Positions 18,173 to 28,057 are shown, counted from the stretch's first letter. The stretch is DNA of 64,000 nt from Paraflavitalea sp. CAU 1676 (GCF_029223285.1 NZ_JARHUJ010000011.1:62001-126000), one strand, 5' to 3'. Notes: generated from the letters alone by a model not told the origin. Made by a program: numbers and translations.

Positions 18173-18291
18173 GTGCATCGGGCTTATTAAGTGGCAATTT
18201 AACAATTAATAATGTACAAAGCCACGCCGGTGGCTGGCTTCAGCCATACCAGGTAATATCCGTAAAAAGAGTGACATTTTTAGTCTACAAC

Positions 18292-18318
18292 AAAAAGGGG
18301 CCGGCTTGAGCCGGCCCC
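18292..18318 (-). terminator. Rho-independent terminator after the beta-propeller gene
   Basis: A perfect 9-bp GC stem (GGGGCCGGC at 18297-18305 with GCCGGCCCC at 18310-18318) around four bases is followed on the minus strand by TTTTT (18292-18296). It separates the propeller gene from the arabinofuranosidase unit downstream. Confidence 0.92.
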
Positions 18319-18395
18319 GGAGGACAGAAACAGTAGCACCTTAACGAGATTGCTAATACATTGGCATTGTGCGCTATGCCATTATGAGCTGTTGC

Positions 18396-20729
18396 TTACG
18401 AAAAGCGGAAACGCTTTGTTTCGGAGTCTGTTTGCTTAAACTCCTTATCTTCTTCCAAAGACTTGAGTTCCCATGAATATTGAACCGTCTTCTTTTGCAG
18501 GTCGATCAAATGAATGCGACCGCCACCTTCTGCAAACAGTAGTTTACCGGTAGCTTCATTGTATTTGATGAATGAGATCTTAGGCCCGTCATACGTGAAC
18601 AGGGTCGTGCATTTACCCGCAGGAAGCGTTGCTTGTGTAAAGGCGCCCGTTTGTTGATTGAACCTGAAGAGTGTATTCTCCTGTTCTTTGAGGCAGAAAA
18701 ATCGCAAGTCTTTGTCTTTTACCTTCTCTACCTCACTTAACCCGCCGTCTTCAATCTTGAAAAGCGTGTAGCCCTGCGTTCTGTAATCGGAATAATTGCC
18801 TACGATGAGATAACCCGGACTGGCTGCCACACTATTATAACTGTAAGACTCTCCCGAACTCTGGTCATATTCAAATTTCACTTCCCCGTTGAGGCCATAC
18901 ACATGGATATCTCCATCCTCATTGATGGTAGCTGCTTTGAGCATGCCTCCCTGGTTAAAGAATGCACCATGATAGGTGGGAGTATGTTGTTCGAAATAAT
19001 CATAGAATTCACGCGGTCCACTTTCTCCATCTTCATCGTCCTCTTCTTCATCGTCTTCGTCCTGATCATCCGATTCGTCTTCTTCCTCCTCATCCGAGGT
19101 ATCTTCAGCTTCACCGTCGTGCTCTTCATATACTTCCTCTTCCATGTCTTCCTCGCCCTCCAGTCCCTCGTTATCCGCTTGATTAGCATCTACTTTGAAT
19201 GGCTCGCCAATAAAATGCACATCCATGCTCGCAAACTCTTCCGACAACATCACCACCGCCCCATTGTGGTGGATAAACACCACTTTTTTAGGCTCAATAA
19301 ACCGTGTTGCAATCGTATGCGGGGGCACGAACAGTTCGCTGATCGATACTTCTTCATTTTCCTCCAGCCCGATATAGTAAGCGTTGGAACCACTTACCGC
19401 AACCGACAGCATCCCATCGGCGTGGTCTACATCGCTGACGCCGGCAATATAGGGCTCTGCTATTTTATATCGCTGCTTTCCGGTAGCCGCATCAATAACA
19501 TAGATATACCCGGCCTCATGGGCAATTACGATATACTTGCCGTCGCGGGTAAAACCGCCGAATGACACCTCTTCCGTTACCCCTTCCCCACTGGCAAGTT
19601 GCCGTGGCACTATTTTGTGTATCCATTCGCCCTCCTGGAAAGGCAGATCGAAGGGAACAAAACAGTTGGGATAGGAGAATACAACATACCGCTGATCAGC
19701 ACTGATGTTCAAAATCGTATTGTTGTACATGGAAAGGCCAAAGATCGAATTGAGATTCGGAACACCCTTTTGGGTGCCACCAGCATTGACCATATACCGG
19801 GTGCGTTCGCCGCTCTCAAGATCAACTGCACTGAGTGCACCCATACTATAAGACGCCCAAAGCGTTTTTCCATCCGGACTAAATCTCAAAGCAAGGATCG
19901 CTTTGTAGAAATCCTCCACAGCTTCCTGGTATTCTTCAGACTCAAATACGTGTTCCCTGAACGGTGCTACATTATCGGCTTCACGTTTCAAACGACCGAT
20001 TGAGACATATTTCTTTGTTTGTAGTGTGTACAGATCAAATAACTCTGCCTTAACAGTACAATATATTTCGTCTGTTATTTCAATGGGTTGATTAAAGTCC
20101 AGCCTTACGCCCATACCCGATGCAGGATGAATGGCAAATGGTACCTTATCCCGGTTGAAATCGCTGACGATCGTCTTTTCAAATTCCTTTACATTAAGGC
20201 TATTCTTTGAAAAATCCGCGATGCCTACAACTTCCTGTACCGGATTATCTCCCAATTCATGGTATAGGTATTGTAGCAAACATACATCGGCCGACACACC
20301 AAACAATTTTGTAAAGGGTACATAGAACCGTCCTATATCAGCAGTGAGTGTAGCAATCTCTTCCAGCCCGGGGAGACTGTACTTTTTCACATGACGATCC
20401 TTTTTATCGCCCTTTTTCAACACAAACAGTACCTGCTTGTCGGGTGATAGGGCGGCCTTGAAATCATCACCCACCTTGATACCGGCAACCTGCTTGCTCG
20501 TGGTAAAATCGGTAATACAAGCATTACCATCCTCTCCCATGCTGATAAAAGTCGATGACGAAAGAAAATCGAGCAATACGATCTGATCCTTATGGAAGTT
20601 GAATTCGAAGATCAGTTGATCTGGAGATCCATCATCTGTATGAACTGTACTCACCGTTATGGCGCCATTCTCCTTGGCTTGTAACAGGTGACTGGAATTG
20701 GACGAATAAGCAAGTAATGTTGCGTTCAT
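18396..20729 (-). CDS. Cytoplasmic WD40/PQQ-like beta-propeller protein with a long acidic tract
   Basis: The 777-residue product lacks a signal peptide (MNATLLAYSSNSSHLLQAK), so it should be cytoplasmic. Repeated blade-like segments occur throughout (ILALRFSPDGKTLWASYSMG; GFTRDGKYIVIAHEAGYIYV; ATGKLLFAEGGGRIHLIDL), consistent with one or two propellers. Residues about 515-570 are a nearly unbroken run of Glu/Asp (for example DESDDQDEDDEEEDDEDGES) inserted between blades. Such tracts act as flexible linkers, divalent-cation binders or DNA mimics in other proteins. The gene is monocistronic with a strong terminator. No known bacterial family with this exact layout is recognised, and its role is open. 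Confidence 0.75.
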   Translation of the reverse strand: MNATLLAYSSNSSHLLQAKENGAITVSTVHTDDGSPDQLIFEFNFHKDQIVLLDFLSSSTFISMGEDGNACITDFTTSKQVAGIKVGDDFKAALSPDKQVLFVLKKGDKKDRHVKKYSLPGLEEIATLTADIGRFYVPFTKLFGVSADVCLLQYLYHELGDNPVQEVVGIADFSKNSLNVKEFEKTIVSDFNRDKVPFAIHPASGMGVRLDFNQPIEITDEIYCTVKAELFDLYTLQTKKYVSIGRLKREADNVAPFREHVFESEEYQEAVEDFYKAILALRFSPDGKTLWASYSMGALSAVDLESGERTRYMVNAGGTQKGVPNLNSIFGLSMYNNTILNISADQRYVVFSYPNCFVPFDLPFQEGEWIHKIVPRQLASGEGVTEEVSFGGFTRDGKYIVIAHEAGYIYVIDAATGKQRYKIAEPYIAGVSDVDHADGMLSVAVSGSNAYYIGLEENEEVSISELFVPPHTIATRFIEPKKVVFIHHNGAVVMLSEEFASMDVHFIGEPFKVDANQADNEGLEGEEDMEEEVYEEHDGEAEDTSDEEEEDESDDQDEDDEEEDDEDGESGPREFYDYFEQHTPTYHGAFFNQGGMLKAATINEDGDIHVYGLNGEVKFEYDQSSGESYSYNSVAASPGYLIVGNYSDYRTQGYTLFKIEDGGLSEVEKVKDKDLRFFCLKEQENTLFRFNQQTGAFTQATLPAGKCTTLFTYDGPKISFIKYNEATGKLLFAEGGGRIHLIDLQKKTVQYSWELKSLEEDKEFKQTDSETKRFRFS

Positions 20730-20889
20730 GAGCGGATATTATTTTTCCAGAAACGGGAGGAAAAAGGTCAAATTGTGGGGCTATGTACGAGTAGCATTTA
20801 ATATAGAATGAACCTGCAAAATCGATCGCCAAGCCGGCTGATATATTATAGCCATTTATTGTAATGAGTCATAGAACAAATATTCATGT

Positions 20890-20922
20890 AAAAAAAGTCC
20901 CGGTTGCCAATGGCGACCGGGA
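20890..20922 (-). terminator. Rho-independent terminator after the metal-efflux operon
   Basis: The stem TCCCGGTTGCC (20898-20908) pairs with GGCGACCGGGA (20912-20922), one T-G wobble, three-base loop, and is followed on the minus strand by seven T (20890-20896). It ends the operon 27 bases after the adaptor gene. Confidence 0.92.
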
Positions 20923-20949
20923 TAAGTTAATAGATGATAGAAGTGCTGA

Positions 20950-22164
20950 TCAATGCCCGTGCCCGCCCTCACTTTCTTTGTTCTTCAATTTGGCCAGCAG
21001 ATCGTAAGCTCCTTTTACAACGATGCGGCTGGTCGTTGTATCGAACCCATTCGGCAATACCACTTCCGCATAACCCAATTCGCGTATACCGGTCTTGACC
21101 GGAACAGCTTTGTAATGATGGGCGCCTTCCTTATCGATACCCCCTTCCTTCATTTCAACAAACAGGTAATCAGTGCCCTCATAATTGACGATCGCCTGTT
21201 CGGGTACTGCCGGCAGTTGCATATTTTTTGTTTCTACAAATGCGGTCAGATACATACCAGGCAACAGGTTCTTATCTTCAATATCGAGGTGGCAATGCAC
21301 CCGAACCGTGCGGTCGGTACTGATCTCCCTACCCACCAGGTATACGGTGGCCATACGCTCTCTGGTTTCATTGGCAAGAATGAACCTTACCTTCTGACCC
21401 AGTTTCAGCAAGGGCACATCTTTCTCGAAAACGGTCAGTTCAGCATGCAGGTGTTCAGTATCCACGATCTCAAACATCACATCTATTGGATTTACAAACT
21501 TGCCGAGGTTTACATTCACCTCCGTCACATAGCCCGATATGGGAGCATAGATGTTGATATAAGACTGAATATCCCCATTACTCAAACGGGCAGGATCAAT
21601 ATTGACCATCCTGAGTTTCGCTTTCAAACCGGCAGCCTTGGCCTGCATCGTCTGGTAATTGGCCTTGGCCTGCTCAACCGTTTTACGGGCATTGATGTTC
21701 TCGGCCGACAACTCTTGCTGCCTTTCGTATTCTGCTTTCAGGTATTCCTGCTGACTTACTGCTTCCAAATAATCCTGCTGCAACTGTATATAGGACGGAT
21801 CCTGTAGGGTGGCGATCAACTCGCCTTTCGTAACATGCTTTCCCTGCAACATTTCCGACGAACGGAGAAATCCGCCCATGGGCGCCGATACACTCACCAA
21901 TTGCTGCGGCGGCACATCGAGCGTACCATTTACCTTGATAGTTCCGCTAAGTGTACGCTGTTCAACCTGCCCGGTAGTTATGCCGGCCGTAAGCACCTGC
22001 TCCTGGGTAAGCTCTACTTCAAATTCATCATCGGCATGCGCCGAATCTTCTTTCATGGTTGTTGCCGGCGCATCATTATTGCTTCCGCAAGAGGCCATCG
22101 AAAGCAAGGCCAGCAATAACAGGGCGCTGTAAATAGGATGCTTTATCGTTTGTAGATATTTCAT
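20950..22164 (-). CDS. RND efflux periplasmic adaptor lipoprotein (CusB/CzcB type)
   Basis: The 404-residue product has a lipoprotein signal (LLSMASC, lipidated Cys26). The order is: a membrane-proximal strand, a lipoyl half-motif (VSAPMGGFLRSSEMLQGKHV), a long alpha-helical hairpin with many Gln and Glu (about residues 135-185), the second lipoyl half (NIYAPISGYVTEVNVNLGKFV), and beta-barrel and proximal domains. The C-terminus is ESEGGHGH, a short His/Gly tail common on metal-efflux adaptors. It would link the inner-membrane pump to the outer-membrane channel domain encoded by the next gene upstream. It is the last gene of the efflux operon, 24 bases after the pump. Confidence 0.93.
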   Translation of the reverse strand: MKYLQTIKHPIYSALLLLALLSMASCGSNNDAPATTMKEDSAHADDEFEVELTQEQVLTAGITTGQVEQRTLSGTIKVNGTLDVPPQQLVSVSAPMGGFLRSSEMLQGKHVTKGELIATLQDPSYIQLQQDYLEAVSQQEYLKAEYERQQELSAENINARKTVEQAKANYQTMQAKAAGLKAKLRMVNIDPARLSNGDIQSYINIYAPISGYVTEVNVNLGKFVNPIDVMFEIVDTEHLHAELTVFEKDVPLLKLGQKVRFILANETRERMATVYLVGREISTDRTVRVHCHLDIEDKNLLPGMYLTAFVETKNMQLPAVPEQAIVNYEGTDYLFVEMKEGGIDKEGAHHYKAVPVKTGIRELGYAEVVLPNGFDTTTSRIVVKGAYDLLAKLKNKESEGGHGH

Positions 22165-22188
22165 TGTACATTAATTGAGGGTAATTAG

Positions 22189-25100
22189 TTACCTGTTGCC
22201 CAACAGCCATTGCAGGCGGATGACAGATTGATTGTATTGGTGTAGCTGACTAAGGTAGTTGACCTGCAACTCGTTGCCCGTTTTGATGGCTTGCAGGTAT
22301 TCTACATAACCAACCTCCCCACTTCGAAAGGATCTCAAGCCTTGCTGTATCATCAACCTTGCATTGGGCAGCGCGGTTGCTTCATAATATTCCACGCTCC
22401 GCCTGTTCTTTTCGTATTCCTGCAGGGCCTGCCGGTATTGAGCCTGGAGATTGTGCTGTACCAGTTGAACATTGTTTTCTGCCTGCTGCGATTCAAGCCT
22501 GGCAGCATTGATGCGTGAGGCCCAGGATTTACCGAATAGCGGTATGCTGACGCCTGCCTGCACTCCCTGAAATCGTTGACTACCCCCGTAATACTTCTCG
22601 GTCCCATCCACATTTTGGTACCCAATGATCGATTGGTTGAAGTAACCAATGGAAAAATCAGGATGACGCTTCGCCTTTTCAACTTGCACCGACTGGCTGC
22701 TGATCGCCACCTGTTGTTTGCCGGCTTTCAGCAGCGGATTGTTATCCAGGCTATCTTGTGCCGATAAAGTTGGCTCCAACTTGCTTATACTCTTAAAGGT
22801 CACTTGCACGGCCGCTGAGTCGTTGATCAACCGCTGCAGTTCAGCAAGTACAATGGATATATCCGCCTCATTCCCGCGCATGCTATTCCTATGTTCCGCA
22901 AGTGCTGTGGCCGCAGTGGTTTGCTCCAGCAGCTTTGTCTCGCCTGTTTTGTAACGCAGCTCGGCGGCCCGTAAAAAACTGCTGTATACTGAATCCTGTT
23001 GCTGCAATTGCTGCTTCAGGGCGTTCAGGTACTCCAGCTGGTACCAGTTTACTTTGACTGCATAAGCGAGTTCATGCTGTGTAATACCCAGTTCCAGTTC
23101 ACTTCCTTTGATGCGTGCATCGGCCAATACACGTTGCTGCCTTACCAGGGATGGGTTCGGCAATTGCTGGGAGATCCCCAGGTGGTTATCCCACTTGATG
23201 CTGTTGGCCTGCCCATACTGAAGGCTGACATTCGTTTTCGCCCAATCGGCCGCCGTCCCTTTCAGGGCACGCTCCTTTTCAACACCCAGGCGCGACACCT
23301 GCACGGCAGGGTTGTTTTTGATCGCTCGTTCTATAGCTTGCTCCAAGCTGAGGCCGGCCTCCTGCGCCTTCACCGGCAGGGCGGTTACCGACAACAGCAG
23401 TAACAAAACAACAGCTGACAGGCCGCCCGATGGACGACGTATTTTGCCTTCAAGCCAGCCATACAAACAGGGCAATACCACGAGTGTAAGAAAGGTAGCC
23501 GATATCAACCCGCCAATGACCACCGTAGCCAGCGGTCTTTGCACCTCGGCCCCACTGCCATTGGACAATGCCATCGGCAGAAAGCCGAGCGATGCAACGG
23601 TCGCCGTCATGATCACCGGCCGAAGACGGGTGAGCGTACCCTGCATCACCAGTTCCTGTAAGTTGGTCATACCATCTTTTTTTAATCGGTTAAATTCTGC
23701 GATCATCACAATACCATTTAATACTGCAACACCGAAAAGTGCAATAAAACCTACACCGGCTGATATACTGAATGGCATACCACGCAACCACAATGCCAGT
23801 ACGCCGCCGATCGCCGATAGCGGGATCGCACTAAATATGAGCAATCCATACTTAAACGACCTGAAGGTGAAATACAAAAGGATCAGTATGAGCAGTAGCG
23901 CGACTGGCACGGCAATGCTCAGTCTTTTTTTCGCCTGTTCCAGGTTCTCGAATGTGCCGCCATAGGTTACGTAATATCCTGCCTCAAACTTTACCTCCTT
24001 TCCCACTCTTTCCTGTATCTCTTTTACAATGCTGGCTACATCGCGCCCGCGTACATTGAAACCAATGGTGATGCGGCGTTTGGCATCCTCCCGCTGCACC
24101 TGGTTGGGCCCAATCTTTAATTCAACATCTGCCAGTTGTTCCAGGGGTACCTGGTTGCCATTGGGTGCAGTGATATACAAGCCCCGCAGGTCATCGATGC
24201 CCTGGCGCGATTGCTTGTCCAGGCGAACAACCAGGTCGAACCGTTTTTCGCCTTCAAACACCTCACCGGCAACATCACCGGCGAATCCTGCACGGATCAC
24301 CTGGTTGATGGCCGCGATGTTCAATCCATATTGGGCGATCTTATCGCGCTTGAAATTCACCAGTATTTGCGGAAGACCGCTCACTTCCTCCACGTATACA
24401 TCGGTGGCGCCGTTGGTGGCAGTAGCAATCCGGCCGATCTTTTTCGCATAACCTGACAGCACTTCAAGGTCTTCTCCGAATATTTTAACGACCACATCCT
24501 GCCGCGCACCCGACATCAGCTCATTGAACCGCATTTGAATGGGCTGCTGAAATCCAAAAGTGACACCCGGTATGTGTTTCTCTAAAGCTGCCTGCATTTT
24601 CTCCGCCAGCTCATCACGTGTGCGGGCCGATGTCCATTCCTCTTTAGGTTTCAGGACAACGATCAGGTCGCACAATTCTACCGGCATAGGATCGGTAGGT
24701 ATCTCACTGGAGCCGATCTTACCAACAACTTTCTTTACTTCGGGAAATTGCTTGAGTAAAACATCAGCTGCCTGATTGGCTGCATCAACCGTCTTGCTAA
24801 GACTGCTACCGGTAAGCACCCTGGTTTCCACGGCAAAATCACCTTCATCCAGAGAAGGGATGAACTCCGCCCCCAGGCGGCTAAAAAGCAGTACGCTGCC
24901 CAGCAGTAGTAAAAGCGATAAGCCAACCGTAATACCCTTCCTGTGCCAGGCAGCTTGTAACACCGGTTTGTAAATACGTTCCAGAAAACCCATGATGCGA
25001 TCGGCCACCGTCTTTTTATGACTGATCGTTTTGTTCAGGCAAAGGGCACTCATCATCGGTACATAGGTAATTGACAGGAGCAACGCACCAAGGATCGCAA

Positions 25101-26544
25101 ACGAAACCGTTTGCGCCATGGGCCTGAACATTTTTCCTTCTATACCTACCAGTGAAAGCAGGGGCAGGTATACGATCAGGATAATGATCTGACCGAAGGC
25201 AGCTGCATTCATCATCTTTCTGGACGAGGTGTACACCTGCTCGTCCATCTGCTCCTGGTTAAGTTTTTTAAGTTTACTGATGCCCAGCTGGTGCATGGTA
25301 GCTTCTACGATGATCACGGCGCCGTCAACGATCAAACCGAAATCGATGGCTCCGAGGCTCATGAGGTTGCCGCTTACGCCGAACAGGTTCATCATGGCCA
25401 CCGCAAACAACATAGCCAGGGGAATCACGGACGCCACGATGAGGCCGCCCCGCAGGTTGCCCAAAAGCAACACCAGTACAAGGATCACAATAAGCGCCCC
25501 TTCGAGCAGGTTGCGCGACACTGTACCGATGGCCGCATCCACCAACTTGGTACGGTCGAGGAATGGTTCGATGGTAACCCCTTCGGGCAATGTTTTCTCG
25601 ATCAGGGCCATCCTTTCTTTTACCCGGCGAATGACTGCCGAAGAGTTGGCCCCCTTCAGCATCATCACGACTGCACCGGTTACTTCGCCTTCGCGGTTAC
25701 TGGTCATGGCGCCATAGCGAATGGCCGAGCCATATTGCACCGTGCCAATGTCCCGTATCAGCACAGGTATCTGGTTGCTGGTGTTGGCAACAACAATACG
25801 CTCTATGTCTTCCAGCGATTTGACCAACCCAACACTGCGAACAAACCAGGCATGGGGCTTTTTATCGATATACGCCCCGCCGGTATTCTGGTTGTTCTTT
25901 TCCAGGGCTTCAAACACATCGGCAATGCTGAGATTCATGCTCCTCAATTTCTCAGGATTGAGTGCGATCTCATATTGCTTAAGATAGCCGCCAAAGCTGG
26001 CCACGTCGGCCACGCCCTCCACACCCAGCATCTGCCGGCGTACGATCCAGTCCTGGATGGTACGCAGCTCCATGGGCGTGTATTTGTTTTCATATCCCTT
26101 TTTGGTGTGAACGATATACTGGAATATCTCGCCGAGGCCGGTGGTAACGGGCGCCAGCTCGGGCGATCCCATACCGGCTGGCAAGTCGTTGCTCACCCGC
26201 GTAAGACGTTCGTTTACCTGTTGACGGGCCCAGTACACATCTACCTTTTCTTCAAATACAATAGTAACTACACTGAGGCCAAAGCGGGAGAATGACCTGA
26301 TTTCTTCGATACCTGGAATGGTGGCCATGGTTTGTTCTACCGGGAAGGTCACAAACCGTTCAATGTCTTCAGCGCCATTGGCCGGCGAAACGGTGATCAC
26401 CTGCACCTGGTTATTGGTGATATCAGGAACTGCATCGATCGGCAGGTGCGCCAGGGAATAGACGCCCCAGATGCCGAGCAATAGAACGAGCAAACCAATC
26501 ACCAGTTTGTTCTTTATGGAGAAACGAATTATTCTATTCAACAT
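22189..26544 (-). CDS. CusA/CzcA heavy-metal RND pump fused to a TolC-like outer-membrane channel
   Basis: The product has 1451 residues from the ATG at 26544 (MLNRIIRFSIKNKLVIGLLV). Residues 1 to about 1035 are a full RND pump: helix 1, porter loop 1 (PIDAVPDITNNQVQV), a helix bundle with GLIVDGAVIIVEA, porter loop 2 starting near GAEFIPSLDEGDFAVE, and a final bundle ending VLPCLYGWLEG. A hydrophobic, signal-like helix (about 1038-1058, AVVLLLLLSVTALPVKA) then leads into about 390 residues of TolC family (SLEQAIERAIKNNPAV ... LIQQGLRSFRSGEVGYVEYL), a half-channel repeat set. The junction lies near base 23360. The fusion makes inner pump and outer duct one polypeptide, presumably separated by cleavage after the internal signal. 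Likely substrates are Co/Zn/Cd or Cu/Ag ions. Fusions of this kind are known in Bacteroidota. Confidence 0.93.
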   Translation of the reverse strand: MLNRIIRFSIKNKLVIGLLVLLLGIWGVYSLAHLPIDAVPDITNNQVQVITVSPANGAEDIERFVTFPVEQTMATIPGIEEIRSFSRFGLSVVTIVFEEKVDVYWARQQVNERLTRVSNDLPAGMGSPELAPVTTGLGEIFQYIVHTKKGYENKYTPMELRTIQDWIVRRQMLGVEGVADVASFGGYLKQYEIALNPEKLRSMNLSIADVFEALEKNNQNTGGAYIDKKPHAWFVRSVGLVKSLEDIERIVVANTSNQIPVLIRDIGTVQYGSAIRYGAMTSNREGEVTGAVVMMLKGANSSAVIRRVKERMALIEKTLPEGVTIEPFLDRTKLVDAAIGTVSRNLLEGALIVILVLVLLLGNLRGGLIVASVIPLAMLFAVAMMNLFGVSGNLMSLGAIDFGLIVDGAVIIVEATMHQLGISKLKKLNQEQMDEQVYTSSRKMMNAAAFGQIIILIVYLPLLSLVGIEGKMFRPMAQTVSFAILGALLLSITYVPMMSALCLNKTISHKKTVADRIMGFLERIYKPVLQAAWHRKGITVGLSLLLLLGSVLLFSRLGAEFIPSLDEGDFAVETRVLTGSSLSKTVDAANQAADVLLKQFPEVKKVVGKIGSSEIPTDPMPVELCDLIVVLKPKEEWTSARTRDELAEKMQAALEKHIPGVTFGFQQPIQMRFNELMSGARQDVVVKIFGEDLEVLSGYAKKIGRIATATNGATDVYVEEVSGLPQILVNFKRDKIAQYGLNIAAINQVIRAGFAGDVAGEVFEGEKRFDLVVRLDKQSRQGIDDLRGLYITAPNGNQVPLEQLADVELKIGPNQVQREDAKRRITIGFNVRGRDVASIVKEIQERVGKEVKFEAGYYVTYGGTFENLEQAKKRLSIAVPVALLLILILLYFTFRSFKYGLLIFSAIPLSAIGGVLALWLRGMPFSISAGVGFIALFGVAVLNGIVMIAEFNRLKKDGMTNLQELVMQGTLTRLRPVIMTATVASLGFLPMALSNGSGAEVQRPLATVVIGGLISATFLTLVVLPCLYGWLEGKIRRPSGGLSAVVLLLLLSVTALPVKAQEAGLSLEQAIERAIKNNPAVQVSRLGVEKERALKGTAADWAKTNVSLQYGQANSIKWDNHLGISQQLPNPSLVRQQRVLADARIKGSELELGITQHELAYAVKVNWYQLEYLNALKQQLQQQDSVYSSFLRAAELRYKTGETKLLEQTTAATALAEHRNSMRGNEADISIVLAELQRLINDSAAVQVTFKSISKLEPTLSAQDSLDNNPLLKAGKQQVAISSQSVQVEKAKRHPDFSIGYFNQSIIGYQNVDGTEKYYGGSQRFQGVQAGVSIPLFGKSWASRINAARLESQQAENNVQLVQHNLQAQYRQALQEYEKNRRSVEYYEATALPNARLMIQQGLRSFRSGEVGYVEYLQAIKTGNELQVNYLSQLHQYNQSVIRLQWLLGNR

Positions 26545-26670
26545 GTTATGAAAGATTGTATAAAAACGACCTACACAGCGCTTTGACCAGCTGCGATAGG
26601 CGTATAGCAGGTAGCATAGGCATGCCATGCTACATCCAAAATGTAATAAGTAGGTGATTAACGTAGAAGC

Positions 26671-26985
26671 TTACCCCAACTGAGGAGGCTGCCAAACAGG
26701 GATCGATACCTGGCGGATCGATTCGATATAACGTGCTGCATGCATTACGCTATGGGAGGGGTAGGCGTGCTGCACTGTAGAAACCTGGTGATGAATAGAG
26801 AAATTGGCGCAACAGGAGCAGTGGCAAAATGGCGGACAGTCATCTTCATGCTGGTCGCCATCGGCACATTTAGCCAGCTCGTACTTCGTTTTACCTTCCT
26901 TCACGACCGTTATATTCACATCGCCGCAGGGCAAACAGCTCAGCGACAGTGTCAGTATGGCCATGAAGAATAGGAAAATGCGCAT
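26671..26985 (-). CDS. Small exported Cys/His-rich protein next to metal efflux (DUF6660-like)
   Basis: The 104-residue product has an N-terminal signal (MRIFLFFMAILTLSLSC) followed at once by LPCGDVN, a cysteine-rich cluster (DDCPPFCHCSCCANF, about residues 49-63) and several histidines (HHQ, HAYPSH). I believe this matches the DUF6660-type small proteins often found ahead of CusA-like pumps in Bacteroidota. The thiol cluster suggests metal binding, as a periplasmic chaperone or sensor that delivers ions to the pump. It precedes the pump gene by 126 bases on the same strand and follows the AraC gene by 39 bases. A -7-like box sits right before its start. Confidence 0.72.
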   Translation of the reverse strand: MRIFLFFMAILTLSLSCLPCGDVNITVVKEGKTKYELAKCADGDQHEDDCPPFCHCSCCANFSIHHQVSTVQHAYPSHSVMHAARYIESIRQVSIPVWQPPQLG

Positions 26986-26989
26986 ACGG

Positions 26990-26997
26990 CAAAGATA
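26990..26997 (-). promoter_or_regulatory. Candidate -7 element (TATCTTTG) almost abutting a start codon
   Basis: Minus-strand TATCTTTG fits TAnnTTTG exactly and ends five bases before the ATG at 26985. Transcription from it would give a leaderless or near-leaderless message for the metal-binding gene. No good -33 box is seen, so it may be chance. Confidence 0.28.
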
Positions 26998-27024
26998 ATA
27001 AAGATTATAGAACCTCCTACTACA

Positions 27025-27885
27025 TCAGGAGCGTCGTGGAAGCTGCCCTTTTACATCCTGGTAGGCGGCAGTTAACTGACCGGAATCGGTAAAATGCAAT
27101 TCAGTTGCTATTTCTTCCATGCTCATGCGGGTGTACATCAGGCGAATATCAGCCAGCCTGATCTTGTAACTGAGGATATACTTTTCGAGTGCCCTGCCAT
27201 ATTGCTGCTGAAAATAGACGGGAAAGTCGGCAACGGGTATCCTGAACTCCTGGGCAAGGTGCTCCATGGTGATCTTGCCGGGTTCATAAATATGGTAATT
27301 GATGTAATGCAACACATCGTGGGTGATCGCCTGCGGATGTACTGCCTGCACATAATTCGATTCAAGAATATTCCTCGCCACCATATTGAGCAGGGCCAGC
27401 AGGCAAAGGGCAATATTGCTGTCCGCATAGGAAGGTCGATGGCTGGCTTCCGCGATCAGCACATTAAACAGGGCAAATACCGATACCTTATCACTTTTCA
27501 GGTGGATCAGGGATTGCTTGTGCTGCTGCTCACTGTACAGGATGAATTCCAGCTTGCGGAACTGTTCGTGCGAAAATGCCAGCACATTATTGTGGGTACC
27601 CGCCTCCATGAGCAATTCACGGAACTTGATAAAATGAAGCCTCGAATGCCTGTCGAGCGTAATGACATTACTCGTACCGGGCGTTTGCATGAACAGGTCG
27701 CCGGTCTGAAAAGGGATCTGTTCGTCGCCCAGCATCCGGTATCCGCCACCTTCCTCCACGAATACGAGTCCGAAATATTCCTGCTCTTCCGAAGCACCGT
27801 GCAGCACTTCGGTGTCGTAAGTAACAATTTCCAGTGGTTGAAATATATTGCCGGACATGTACTCCATTATTGTTGACTTGACCAT
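27025..27885 (-). CDS. AraC-family transcriptional regulator
   Basis: Start is most likely the ATG at 27885 (MVKSTIMEYMSGNIF); 27867 and 27858 are alternatives, and the open frame upstream overlaps the divergent control region. About 286 residues: an N-terminal cupin-like sensing domain (FGLVFVEEGGGYRMLGDEQI; PFQTGDLFMQTPG) and a C-terminal pair of helix-turn-helices (ITMEHLAQEFRIPVADFPVY; IRLADIRLMYTRMSMEEIA), the second less canonical at its end (KGQLPRRS). It is divergent from the DUF6528 gene and lies 39 bases upstream of the metal-efflux genes. It could therefore control either side; small-molecule sensing of sugars or stress is typical of the family. Confidence 0.85.
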   Translation of the reverse strand: MVKSTIMEYMSGNIFQPLEIVTYDTEVLHGASEEQEYFGLVFVEEGGGYRMLGDEQIPFQTGDLFMQTPGTSNVITLDRHSRLHFIKFRELLMEAGTHNNVLAFSHEQFRKLEFILYSEQQHKQSLIHLKSDKVSVFALFNVLIAEASHRPSYADSNIALCLLALLNMVARNILESNYVQAVHPQAITHDVLHYINYHIYEPGKITMEHLAQEFRIPVADFPVYFQQQYGRALEKYILSYKIRLADIRLMYTRMSMEEIATELHFTDSGQLTAAYQDVKGQLPRRS

Positions 27886-28057
27886 TATCGGCCGGGCAAC
27901 TAAATGTACAAACTTCCCACAGCCCCGCCAATACCTGCTCTGGTAAATGAATCTGATATGCCCTAAATAACCATTATTGTTGAGTAGTATGTAAGAATAG
28001 CTGAATGCGTTGCGCGTTATAGTGGGTTTGCCGTCGATGTTTATTACCTTCAACCCT

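Noticed and set aside
18903-19565. Plus-strand 220-codon frame opposite the acidic tract
   Set aside because: Its Phe/Ile/Val/Leu run is the complement of the acidic codons in the propeller gene; it is a composition artefact, not a membrane protein.
25291-26295. Plus-strand 334-codon frame opposite the RND pump
   Set aside because: It is long only because the pump gene is GC-biased in one phase. The translation is His/Gln-rich with no family resemblance.
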